Source of the DNA: a virus
DNA: 23,765 nucleotides
Virus record (IMG/VR): IMGVR_UViG_3300008266_000467
Span: 1-23,765 of that record
Strand: one strand, 5' to 3'
Shown: piece after piece, positions 1 through 7,391 of the stretch
Layout of the letters: each line of letters starts with the position of its first letter
How positions within the stretch are numbered: position 1 is the first letter of the stretch
Notes under the pieces: model-generated
What the model saw: the letters and a program-made list of their open reading frames with translations, nothing else
Told to the model about the DNA's origin: nothing
The model's database searches: none
Program-made: the position numbers and the translations under genes

Positions 1-777
1 AACAGTAGGTAATTGTTTACTATCTATAGGATTTAATTTAGATTGAATATCTCCGTAAGTATTAGCTATTTTATCAATATTTTGATAAAGTTGTTGTTTT
101 GTTTTTTCTCTTGATTTTTCTCGTTTAGCTTTTTCTTCAGGTGATAATTCAGTGTCATCTTTTCTAAATGATGAAGTAAATTGACCTGTAGATAACAAAT
201 TATCAAAGTACTCTTTTAAAGCATCATTTTTATATGCTTTTTCAAAATTAACAATTTCTGCTTCTTCCTCTGGGCCTGATGGTGTGTTTACTAATATAAA
301 GTTATCTCCAAATATATTCTTATACTCATCTAATAAATTGTAAACATTAGCCCAAGTTCCTAAAACACCAGCGGCTGGTACTTTGCGTTCACGTTTATAG
401 TTTCTTAAAAATGATACTATAGGATGAGCGTAAACCATTAACATCATTATATCATATCCACCTTCTTTTAACATATCTAATGTTGGTTGAAGTGTAGATA
501 AGTTAGATGCTGTGGTATCGTAAATTAAATTACGTTTAGCCGCTATAGCGTTAGGTAGATCTTGTTTTCTTATTTGAGATGAAGCAGCTGATAAATTACC
601 AAACATTGGTGAATCTTTATCTTCTACATATTTATCCGCGTTTAAGTTTTCAAATCCTTTTAATTGGGAATCAATTGTTTTTAGGATTGTTGATTTACCT
701 ACTGATGCTCCTCCGGCCATTATTATAGCTTTTGGTTTGTTTTGTACTTCTTTTAATAGATCAGTGAGTTTTATCAT
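1..777 (-). CDS. Zeta-toxin-like P-loop kinase, 3' end outside the window
   Basis: An open frame of 259 codons runs from an ATG at 777 off the left edge with no stop, so the C-terminus is missing. Near residues 20-29 it has a Walker A motif, AGGASVGKS, after a hydrophobic strand (KAIIMA). Around residue 90 there is LIYDTTAS, and later a basic YKRERK stretch that could supply a phosphate-binding arginine. This layout (P-loop, D-T motif, arginine lid) is that of the zeta-toxin/AAA small-kinase group, whose members phosphorylate sugars, nucleotides or RNA ends. The substrate here is unknown. No antitoxin-like small gene lies next to it. After residue 200 the protein becomes a highly charged helical tail (EEKAKREKSREK). 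A promoter-like site ends 7 bases before the ATG, suggesting its own, nearly leaderless transcript. Fold assignment is fairly sure; function is open. Confidence 0.75.
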   Translation of the reverse strand, partial: MIKLTDLLKEVQNKPKAIIMAGGASVGKSTILKTIDSQLKGFENLNADKYVEDKDSPMFGNLSAASSQIRKQDLPNAIAAKRNLIYDTTASNLSTLQPTLDMLKEGGYDIMMLMVYAHPIVSFLRNYKRERKVPAAGVLGTWANVYNLLDEYKNIFGDNFILVNTPSGPEEEAEIVNFEKAYKNDALKEYFDNLLSTGQFTSSFRKDDTELSPEEKAKREKSREKTKQQLYQNIDKIANTYGDIQSKLNPIDSKQLPTV

Positions 778-784
778 CTTGCTA

Positions 785-814
785 AATATAATAAAGAGAT
801 TTGGCATAGCCAAA
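785..814 (-). promoter_or_regulatory. Promoter-like site for the kinase gene (TTTGGCT-N17-TATATT)
   Basis: On the minus strand TTTGGCT (814-808) is followed by 17 bases and TATATT (790-785). The ATG of the kinase gene begins 7 bases further on (777). The same arrangement with identical spacing occurs at 2537-2566, 21703-21732 and 22551-22580. Read in Bacteroidota terms it is TTTG-N20-TATATTTA, close to the known -33 TTTG / -7 TAnnTTTG pattern. The expected start falls at or next to the ATG, so the mRNA would be leaderless or nearly so. Confidence 0.65.
800..814. promoter_or_regulatory. Dyad overlapping the -35-like element, possible operator
   Basis: TTTGGC-ATA-GCCAAA is a perfect 6-bp inverted repeat with a 3-base centre. 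Its right arm is the upstream element of the promoter-like site, so a bound protein or an RNA hairpin here would interfere with it. The other three copies of the promoter lack this dyad. It could also act as a weak terminator hairpin for the gene ending at 831, but no good T-tract follows on the minus strand. Confidence 0.35.
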
Positions 815-830
815 CCTTTTATCATAAATA

Positions 831-1601
831 TTACAAGTCTTGTCGTTTTGCAGTAGTTCTAAACGACTCAAATATAGGTGCCGATTTAGGATTTTCAAGA
901 TCAAATAATTGACGTACAGTTTTGAATATTTCTAAATTTTCCTCAAATGTACGCTCCGACTCATATATTTCCCATCCTTTACCTGTCATTTTTTCTTTGT
1001 TTAACTTACGTTTAGATGATTTTAACCATAACACAGCAGCGTGTTCAGCTTCTTTACCATAACACTCTTTATAACATTGTTTGTAAACAGCTGTTTGTAA
1101 TTCATATATTGTTTGTAAGTGATTAGATGTTTTAAAGTCAATAATCCATAACTCACCATCTATTTCACAAACTAAATCACAAGTACCAGCTACTTTTAAT
1201 TCATCAGAAAATAAATGTACTTCTGTTTCAATTAATTTAGGGTTGTATGTTTCCCAAAATTCAACAAAACGTAAAAACATCATCCATACGTCTGGGTTGT
1301 ATTGTGGATATCCATGTTCGTTTAAAAATGCTAATTCTCCACCATTTAAGTATTCTTCAATCATTTCATGAACTTGAGTACCTTCTTCAGCGGCTTTTTT
1401 AACAATATATTCTGATGCGTAACCTACTTTTTTTAGCCAATCTTCAAAAAATTTACCTTTAGGATATGTTCCTAATACATAAGTTACTGATGGGTAATAT
1501 TCTCCATTTCTTCTATAATACCTGGAGTCGGGTAATGTGATTTGTTTATGGTCGTCTGATATTTCTAAAATTCGACTATATGAATGTTTAATTTTACTCA
1601 T
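831..1601 (-). CDS. PD-(D/E)XK nuclease, RecB/Cas4-like
   Basis: This 256-residue protein carries the conserved series of the RecB/Cas4-type PD-(D/E)XK fold: H78 in GTQVHEMIEEYL, E127 in IETEV, D142 in GTCDLV, the core D155-F-K157 after WII, and Q169 in YELQTAVYK. The D142 and DFK pair should bind the metal ion, so an active DNA exonuclease or endonuclease is likely. No cysteine cluster for an Fe-S site like that of Cas4 is evident. The gene starts by a 4-base ATGA overlap with the primase gene, so the two are probably translationally coupled and act together in DNA replication or recombination. In phages such single-domain nucleases are often paired with replication genes. Polarity and substrate cannot be read from the sequence. 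Confidence 0.8.
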   Translation of the reverse strand: MSKIKHSYSRILEISDDHKQITLPDSRYYRRNGEYYPSVTYVLGTYPKGKFFEDWLKKVGYASEYIVKKAAEEGTQVHEMIEEYLNGGELAFLNEHGYPQYNPDVWMMFLRFVEFWETYNPKLIETEVHLFSDELKVAGTCDLVCEIDGELWIIDFKTSNHLQTIYELQTAVYKQCYKECYGKEAEHAAVLWLKSSKRKLNKEKMTGKGWEIYESERTFEENLEIFKTVRQLFDLENPKSAPIFESFRTTAKRQDL

Positions 1602-2530
1602 ATTAATTGTAGTTTTTTCTCAAATAAATCTGAGAATGTTAATGGTAAAGTATTTTGGATTAAGGAGGTAAATTTTTCAAATCCCATTTCACTAGGATCT
1701 TTATCATCCATATCCACTAGGTATACTTCTTTACCTTCGTTTAATAATTCTTCACAGAATGAAAGTGCTTGTTTAATAGCATCTTTATCTAACGCTATGT
1801 ATATTTTTTCTACTTTAGATGTTACTAATTTTTTCTTTAGAGCTGTTTGGATATTTTTACCTAATAATGGGATAACATTGCGTTTAATAGCTAACGCATC
1901 AAATGGTCCCTCACATAATGTAATTGGTATATTCCAATTAATAAACAGCTCAAATGGAATTATATTTCTAGATACATCTGGGTTTTTGTATTTTATAGAT
2001 GAATTTTTGTCAAAGCTTCTAGCAGTAAAATAATTTAATACCCCATGTTCGTCATATGAAGGTATTATAATGCAGTTGGAGTACTTGCCATTATCACAAT
2101 AGCCTAAATTATATTTAATAATGTCGTCAGATGTAATATTTCTGCGTTTTAAATAACTAATAGCATGCTTATATTCAATGCTATTATTAGGTTCTATTAA
2201 TGATTTAAACTCTGATGGTAATTCTACTTTAGTATTAGTTATGTTTACTTCTAAATGTTCAGAAACATATTTTACTAATGATTTTACTTCAGCTATTTTA
2301 TCAGCGGGTGCTGCTATTAGTTTAAATAGTTTAGTTAAACTTTTACCTCGTTTATCACAAACCCAACAGTGCCATGGGTGTTCACCTTTTTCATTTTCAG
2401 ATAAATTAACTTCTAGTTTTGGTTTATGATGATTACAAAAAGGACAATGGTAAGCGTAGTTACCTTTAGAGGTTTTTTTACCTATACCTAAAACAGAGTT
2501 TAATGTTGAAACTAAAGCTTGATTTACCAT
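1598..2530 (-). CDS. DNA primase, CHC2 zinc finger plus Toprim (T4 gp61 type)
   Basis: The product makes RNA primers for lagging-strand synthesis, working with the replicative helicase at the fork. The N-terminus has a zinc-ribbon: C29-P-F-C32 with nearby H34/H35, then C55-W-V-C58. A Toprim domain follows in the C-terminal half: ITLCEGPFDALA near residues 200-212 (the catalytic Glu motif), IALDKDA near 245 and VDMDDKDPSEMG near 272 (the metal-binding Asp motifs). The length of 310 residues fits stand-alone T4-like primases with the helicase on another chain. The ATG at 2530 lies only 6 bases after a TATCAT box with TTTGGCT 17 bases upstream, so this gene appears to begin a two-gene transcript with the nuclease. 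There is no Shine-Dalgarno sequence. Confidence 0.9.
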   Translation of the reverse strand: MVNQALVSTLNSVLGIGKKTSKGNYAYHCPFCNHHKPKLEVNLSENEKGEHPWHCWVCDKRGKSLTKLFKLIAAPADKIAEVKSLVKYVSEHLEVNITNTKVELPSEFKSLIEPNNSIEYKHAISYLKRRNITSDDIIKYNLGYCDNGKYSNCIIIPSYDEHGVLNYFTARSFDKNSSIKYKNPDVSRNIIPFELFINWNIPITLCEGPFDALAIKRNVIPLLGKNIQTALKKKLVTSKVEKIYIALDKDAIKQALSFCEELLNEGKEVYLVDMDDKDPSEMGFEKFTSLIQNTLPLTFSDLFEKKLQLI

Positions 2531-2536
2531 AATTGT

Positions 2537-2566
2537 ATGATAATAACAAACTATTAGAAAGCCAAA
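2537..2566 (-). promoter_or_regulatory. Promoter-like site for the primase-nuclease pair (TTTGGCT-N17-TATCAT)
   Basis: TTTGGCT (2566-2560) lies inside the last codons of the GIY-YIG gene. It is followed by exactly 17 bases and TATCAT (2542-2537). Six bases later comes the primase ATG, so the expected start is at the ATG itself. The stretch upstream is A-rich. It shares element and spacing with three other sites in the window. Confidence 0.65.
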
Positions 2567-3000
2567 TCTTTTTTAAAATATCTAGCCTGTATATTATCAT
2601 TGTAGCTATCTTTTTCTAAAACTTCAGTTACAAATTGATATTTAGCTTCAAGATATGATAAATGTTTTGATGACCATGCTAATTCTAATATTTCTCTATA
2701 GAATTTATCTTCACCTAATGATGCTACATCTTCAAGTAGTGGTTTACAACTACCCCAATATGTTTTCCAATCTGATTCAGCATAAGTAACTTCTTTAGTT
2801 TTCTTACGACCAGGACCAGTTTGTTCAGCTATAGCTTTTTTACCTAGTTTTTTAGTTTTTTTATGTTGTAGGAATTTTTTACCAATATATATTTTACCGT
2901 TGATAGTGTTAGAGATAAGATAAACAAAACCAAATGGTGTTTTATCACCAAAATCTTCTATGTTTTCTATCTTTTCACCTTTATATAACCAATTTACCAT
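2554..3000 (-). CDS. GIY-YIG family protein, putative endonuclease
   Basis: This 148-residue protein begins with a GIY-YIG module: FVYLIS at residues 25-30 stands for the GIY strand and KIYIGKK at 36-42 for the YIG strand. Downstream are R102 (YREIL), E118 in SYLEAKYQ, which suits the metal-binding glutamate, and asparagines in YNDN (133-136). The central part is lysine-rich (GPGRKKTKE) and could contact DNA. GIY-YIG enzymes cut DNA, as homing, repair or restriction nucleases. This compact form resembles stand-alone proteins common in T4-like phages of aquatic bacteria, where the role is unproven. It follows the structural genes by 4 bases. The primase promoter overlaps its 3' end, so the boundary between two transcription programmes falls here. 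Confidence 0.75.
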   Translation of the reverse strand: MVNWLYKGEKIENIEDFGDKTPFGFVYLISNTINGKIYIGKKFLQHKKTKKLGKKAIAEQTGPGRKKTKEVTYAESDWKTYWGSCKPLLEDVASLGEDKFYREILELAWSSKHLSYLEAKYQFVTEVLEKDSYNDNIQARYFKKDLAF

Positions 3001-3004
3001 AATC

Positions 3005-3997
3005 TTATTTATCTATATTAACTAATATTGTTGTATCAGTTGTTGCGCTTGTTGGAAGTGGTTGACCTAATTTAGCTACCATTAATAATTCTTGGTTCTC
3101 ATTATAGAATCCTACTGTTGTAACATATGGACTAAAATATGAACTTGTTACAAAATTATAAACAGTACCTTCTGATGACCCTGATATTAATGATGGGTTT
3201 AAACTAAAATTGAATTCTTCAGGTCTAATAGTGCATTTATATTGGGTTTCAAATATTGTTCTTGAACTTTGGAAACTACATGTTATATTGTTAGTCTCAC
3301 CTATCCATAACATACCATCAACTGTTAATGGGGATATACTACTATTAGTCCATATTATTGTTCCATGACTGTAATTTATTATACCAGCTGTTTTACCAGG
3401 AGATGTATAACTACTTGATATTACAGTCAATATTCCTTCTCCATTATCTTCATATTCTTCAAATCCAAAATAATCGCCTGCTGGGTCAGCTATTTTAAAA
3501 TAAAAAGTATTTGGATTTATGTAATCCCCAAACATATTTTTAGGTATAGAAAGAACTGTAGCTGTACCTATAGGAGAGAAATATCTTTCGTATCCATAAT
3601 TAGATGAATAATTGTATGAATTAGTTTGAAATAAACTAGTTTGCTCATAATTATAGAATCTACTATAAACATCAGTTAATGAACTATCTTCAATTACTTG
3701 GCCTAAATAATTAGTAATATAAGGAGACCCACTAATTGGATTTGATATGTAATTAGTATAATATAATTGCTTAATTGAATTATATAATGGACCCCAAGTT
3801 ATAGAACTACTATTAAATCCGGGGATTGAGGCTGATGTGAAAAATATGGGGGATAAAATATTGTAACCATTAGTAGCGGCTAGAATTAAACATCCAACAT
3901 TATTTAAAGACGCGCTCCCTTCAAAAGAAAAACTTTTGTTAACAACTAACGGAGATACAATAACATCCGTACTCAAAAATTGTTTGAATGCGCTCAT
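3005..3997 (-). CDS. Virion structural protein, paralogue of the next gene upstream
   Basis: This 330-residue protein is rich in Ser, Thr, Tyr and Asn with predicted beta structure and no membrane segment or signal. I recognise no catalytic motif. The last ~75 residues (from EEFNFSLNPSLISGS through TTVGFYNENQELLMVAKLGQPL) match the end of the upstream neighbour (AEFNYTENPSFISGS, TTVGLYNDSNELLAVAKLSKPL), so the two share a homologous C-terminal module. The N-termini differ. It is the last gene of the long structural run, 3 bases after its paralogue. By position and composition it probably belongs to the outer baseplate or tail-fibre region, but receptor binding or another role is not shown. 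Confidence 0.6.
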   Translation of the reverse strand: MSAFKQFLSTDVIVSPLVVNKSFSFEGSASLNNVGCLILAATNGYNILSPIFFTSASIPGFNSSSITWGPLYNSIKQLYYTNYISNPISGSPYITNYLGQVIEDSSLTDVYSRFYNYEQTSLFQTNSYNYSSNYGYERYFSPIGTATVLSIPKNMFGDYINPNTFYFKIADPAGDYFGFEEYEDNGEGILTVISSSYTSPGKTAGIINYSHGTIIWTNSSISPLTVDGMLWIGETNNITCSFQSSRTIFETQYKCTIRPEEFNFSLNPSLISGSSEGTVYNFVTSSYFSPYVTTVGFYNENQELLMVAKLGQPLPTSATTDTTILVNIDK

Positions 3998-4000
3998 TCA

Positions 4001-5068
4001 TTAAAAGTCTAATTTAACACGTACTAATGCTTCTTTTGTAAAGTCTTTCTTAAGTGGTTTAGATAACTTAGCTACTGCTAATAATTCATTTGAATCATTA
4101 TATAAACCTACTGTTGTAATATAAGTAGTTGGGCTGTTGATAAACAAATCATATAATACAGCTCCTGTGCTACCTGATATAAAGCTTGGGTTTTCAGTGT
4201 AGTTAAATTCAGCGTTTCTTGCTCTACAAAATACAAAATCTGAGGTGATTGTTTCTTGTGAGTTTAATGAGAAACTACTTGTAAATGATCCTGTGGTCAT
4301 ACCTATTCTACCTGAGGCAGTTGAGTATAAACGTAATGGGTTATTAACATTAGTATTAGAGGTTCTTAATGTGTTTAAAGCAATACCTCCACTAGCAAAT
4401 GGTAAATCTAAAGCAGCAGCGTTTAATATGATAGTTCCAACATCAGGTAAGAATAAACCATATGATCCTGATACTGTCATACCATTGCTTATACTTCCAA
4501 GTATAGTTGAGGTTGTGGCTGTCCCATTACTTCCTGATACAATTTGGAATACACGACCAGCATCACTATATGTAATTGTAGTTGTGTCTAAACTATTATC
4601 TGTTAAAGTAATAGAATTAGAAGCAGAGTATAATGTTAAATTTAATGAACCAGGGAATAATGATTCTTTATATCTTGCTCTATCAATTGTGATAGCATAG
4701 AAATCTTGTTGAGATGGAGTTATAGTTGAGAATGAAAAATTAGTATTCTCATCTCCATAAATCATATTTCTCCATTGACCATAAATTGTTCTAGTTGGTG
4801 ATAACCCATTAATCCCAGCATCATATAATAAAGATCCAGAACCAAATTTATTACCATAAGTAATATTAAATTGCAGTTCAGTTGTTGATGGATTAGTTGA
4901 TGGGTCTAAATTATATATATTTAAATAATAATTTCCGGATGTGCCAGCTATTTGTACAGATGAAGTGTACATAGTAGTTAATGGTGAGAGGTAATTAGTC
5001 CAACATGGAGCAGTTACTGTATCAGCACTAACTAAAAAATCTTGAGGGTCTAAAGCTTTATATGACAT
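4001..5068 (-). CDS. Virion structural protein with shared C-terminal module
   Basis: A 355-residue, beta-rich protein with repeated short Ser/Thr/Gly stretches (SGSNGTATTSTILGS and similar), typical of phage tail-associated proteins. Its C-terminal ~75 residues, from AEFNYTENPSF to LVRVKLDF, form a module repeated in the downstream gene. From memory, similar ends (EFNY..NP.F, TTVGLYND..ELLAVAKLSKPL) recur in structural proteins of uncultured T4-like phages, so this may be a docking domain common to several virion parts. It starts 17 bases after the preceding gene, with an A/T-rich stretch and no Shine-Dalgarno. Location in the virion is unknown; baseplate periphery or neck are possible. Confidence 0.6.
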   Translation of the reverse strand: MSYKALDPQDFLVSADTVTAPCWTNYLSPLTTMYTSSVQIAGTSGNYYLNIYNLDPSTNPSTTELQFNITYGNKFGSGSLLYDAGINGLSPTRTIYGQWRNMIYGDENTNFSFSTITPSQQDFYAITIDRARYKESLFPGSLNLTLYSASNSITLTDNSLDTTTITYSDAGRVFQIVSGSNGTATTSTILGSISNGMTVSGSYGLFLPDVGTIILNAAALDLPFASGGIALNTLRTSNTNVNNPLRLYSTASGRIGMTTGSFTSSFSLNSQETITSDFVFCRARNAEFNYTENPSFISGSTGAVLYDLFINSPTTYITTVGLYNDSNELLAVAKLSKPLKKDFTKEALVRVKLDF

Positions 5069-5085
5069 TTTTTATAATATTTTTA

Positions 5086-5742
5086 TTAGCTAACTTTTGT
5101 TATAGTGATTGGAATAGTTACTCTTGCTCCACTATCTCTACCTTGAACAATCAATATAGTTTGTAATTGAGTTTGAGAACCAAATAATGTATTAATAGTG
5201 GTTCCAGTCATATTCAATGTAGTACCAATTACTGTCTTAGACACATTAGTTCCAAGAGTAGTTGTAGCATTAAGAGAAGTAGCTTGTGTTGTATTAACAC
5301 CTACACCATTAAATACACTCATTGTTCTAACATCACCAATAGTAAAATTATATCCTGATGTTTCAAATGTTTGTGTTCCACCTAAATAATTTAAGGTTTG
5401 TGGAGTAATAGATAATGAAGCTCCTTGCTTTAATACAATATTTGTATAACCAATATTAATAATAGGCATTCTAGCAGTACCACGTGGTAAAGTAGTAAGC
5501 AAATACTTCATTATTTGAGTTTCATCAGAAAAAGCTTCTAATAAAGGCATTCCTTCAATCGCTTGACCATAATAAACAGAACCTGATGGGTTATTAGGGT
5601 TGTAAAGAGTATAATCTATCTCATCATCAGATAAAGCAAATTGTGTAATTCTGAATGAGCCATCGTTTTTGGCTAATAATTCTCTACCTTTTTTAGTTAA
5701 GATAGCGTCTACTGTTATGATTTGGTTATTTAAATATCCCAT
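5086..5742 (-). CDS. Putative virion structural protein, GYLNNQIITVDAILTKKG type
   Basis: A 218-residue protein that starts with a well-formed N-terminal domain, including ITVDAILTKKGRELLAKNDG and then RITQFALSDDEIDYTLY. The remainder is a Thr/Gly-rich beta region, with hydrophobic-Thr alternation around residues 140-200. The N-terminal sequence resembles, from memory, a conserved structural protein seen in T4-like phages of aquatic bacteria. I cannot assign a T4 gene number. No membrane segment or enzyme motif is visible. It lies 27 bases downstream of the 537-residue structural gene, which is one of the longer gaps in this run. Confidence 0.55.
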   Translation of the reverse strand: MGYLNNQIITVDAILTKKGRELLAKNDGSFRITQFALSDDEIDYTLYNPNNPSGSVYYGQAIEGMPLLEAFSDETQIMKYLLTTLPRGTARMPIINIGYTNIVLKQGASLSITPQTLNYLGGTQTFETSGYNFTIGDVRTMSVFNGVGVNTTQATSLNATTTLGTNVSKTVIGTTLNMTGTTINTLFGSQTQLQTILIVQGRDSGARVTIPITITKVS

Positions 5743-5769
5743 TTCTTTTTTATGATTTTATTATAAATA

Positions 5770-7383
5770 TTATGATAATGTACCTTCTGCGTTAAGTTTG
5801 TTAATTATAGTTTCAAAATTATCTTCTAATTCTTGAGAGGCAAATTGTGGTTTAATAAACCCAGTTAAAGGTTGACCAGTTGTGCCAGGTGGTTTTTTAA
5901 CATTTAGTATAACATAGTTACCATTTGGTATCACTCTAAATACACAAAAGTGGTCTAATATTGATCCTGTAGGAATTGGAGGGTTTATTTCTAAAGTTAT
6001 TCTTCCATCAGCTAATGTACCAACATTATATATTTTAGATTGTTTAGAAGGATCATACTCAAATCTAATGTAATCTCCAGGTTGTAAATTGGCAGGAAAA
6101 TTTATCAAATTAAATCCAAATGCTGTTGAAGCTGTTGGTGTTAATTGGACCATATTATTATTTAAAAAACCTGATAAACCTAGGGAAGCGGTTAACCATT
6201 GGGTTTGATTTGAACCAATTGTTGGATATGTAGCTCCATCCCAATATGATGATGTTATTTGAAGATTATTACTATAATTAGAATTTAAAGAGAAAAATGT
6301 TCCACCAACTGTGGAAGGGGTTCCAAATAAAGTAACATTAGGTGATACATCATTAAAATAGTATTGAACTCTTACTTTGTCTCCACTATTAAATACATAA
6401 GATAATGTCTCAAATGTTATATATCTGGTACTTGTTTGGTCATTATTCCCATCAGAAGAATTTATACCAGCTTGTAGTAAATTTCCTAAGTCATTTATAG
6501 TTAAATTATTAGGTTGAGGATTAGCTATAGGAGAATTTGGTAAAATTTGTAAATTTAAAGACTGAGAGGTGACCCAGTTATCAGATGATTTGACTATTTC
6601 AATGTTTATTTTATTTGAGTACCATTGGGTACCATCATAATTACTAAAAGTTGAGAAATCTTCAAATTTAACAGCTAAACCAGCTTTAAGTTTAACTTCA
6701 ATACCATAATCAGAAGTTGTTGAACCAAACTCATACTCATATGATGTAGTATTATAATCTCCTAATGGATTTAAAGTAGTTGTTTCAAATGGTATAACAG
6801 CTGTAGTTGTTGAAGAAAGAGTAATATTACCTGATTTTAATGCTTTAAAACTATAATTTGGTGGGTTATTTATTTGTTGTATAAAACTATTATATTGAAA
6901 AAAACTCATTGTTGGTAAAAACTCTGTTCGAATTGAACTAGTTTCAGTTACTAATAAAGTTTCTATTTTACCAATATCTGTTACTATTTTATTTCCTAAT
7001 AAAGTCTGAAATGCAACTGTTCCTTCTAAGCTAGTGACATTCACTATTTTCCCAGATTCAAAATTTTGGTTTAAATTTAGTAGAGTGGTTGAATTAGCTT
7101 GAGGTGTGACAACATTACCTTGAGAGTCAATTAAGTATTTAATAAAATAAGCTGTTTGGTCAATAATTTCAGGCCCAGTACCTCCTATACCATTAAAATA
7201 AGCGAAATAAGTTTGATTTTTTTCAGCAGCGGATAAAACTCCATATCCACTATTATCTGTAGTAGTAGTATTAAAATCACCAGATATATTACTCACTAAA
7301 AATCCTTGAGGATCATTATTAATACTTGTAGGAGTAGGGTTGTTATTTTTGGTTTTAAATACTTTTGTAAATTTCTCAGACAT
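5770..7383 (-). CDS. Virion structural protein, beta-rich, function unknown
   Basis: A 537-residue protein with high Asn, Thr, Ser and Tyr content and many short beta-strand-like segments. It has no signal peptide, membrane segment or recognisable enzyme motif. The N-terminal ~150 residues contain a moderately charged region, and the rest reads like tandem beta-sandwich domains (for instance around SSTTTAVIPFETTTLNPLGDYNTTSYEYEFGS, seen only in part as a pattern). Its position between a 329-residue and a 218-residue structural gene, in the same strand and spacing pattern, places it in the tail/baseplate periphery. TATAAATA lies 5 bases before the ATG, too close for an ordinary promoter. Adhesion to host surface sugars is possible but not shown. 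Confidence 0.5.
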   Translation of the reverse strand: MSEKFTKVFKTKNNNPTPTSINNDPQGFLVSNISGDFNTTTTDNSGYGVLSAAEKNQTYFAYFNGIGGTGPEIIDQTAYFIKYLIDSQGNVVTPQANSTTLLNLNQNFESGKIVNVTSLEGTVAFQTLLGNKIVTDIGKIETLLVTETSSIRTEFLPTMSFFQYNSFIQQINNPPNYSFKALKSGNITLSSTTTAVIPFETTTLNPLGDYNTTSYEYEFGSTTSDYGIEVKLKAGLAVKFEDFSTFSNYDGTQWYSNKINIEIVKSSDNWVTSQSLNLQILPNSPIANPQPNNLTINDLGNLLQAGINSSDGNNDQTSTRYITFETLSYVFNSGDKVRVQYYFNDVSPNVTLFGTPSTVGGTFFSLNSNYSNNLQITSSYWDGATYPTIGSNQTQWLTASLGLSGFLNNNMVQLTPTASTAFGFNLINFPANLQPGDYIRFEYDPSKQSKIYNVGTLADGRITLEINPPIPTGSILDHFCVFRVIPNGNYVILNVKKPPGTTGQPLTGFIKPQFASQELEDNFETIINKLNAEGTLS

Positions 7384-7391
7384 AAACTTAT

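Noticed and set aside
1584-2033. Open frames on the plus strand opposite primase, structural genes, gp6, gp25 and gp5 (for example 1584-2033, 4245-4700, 17940-18479)
   Set aside because: Each lies opposite a well-supported minus-strand gene, has composition of a translated complement, and lacks any domain or start context.
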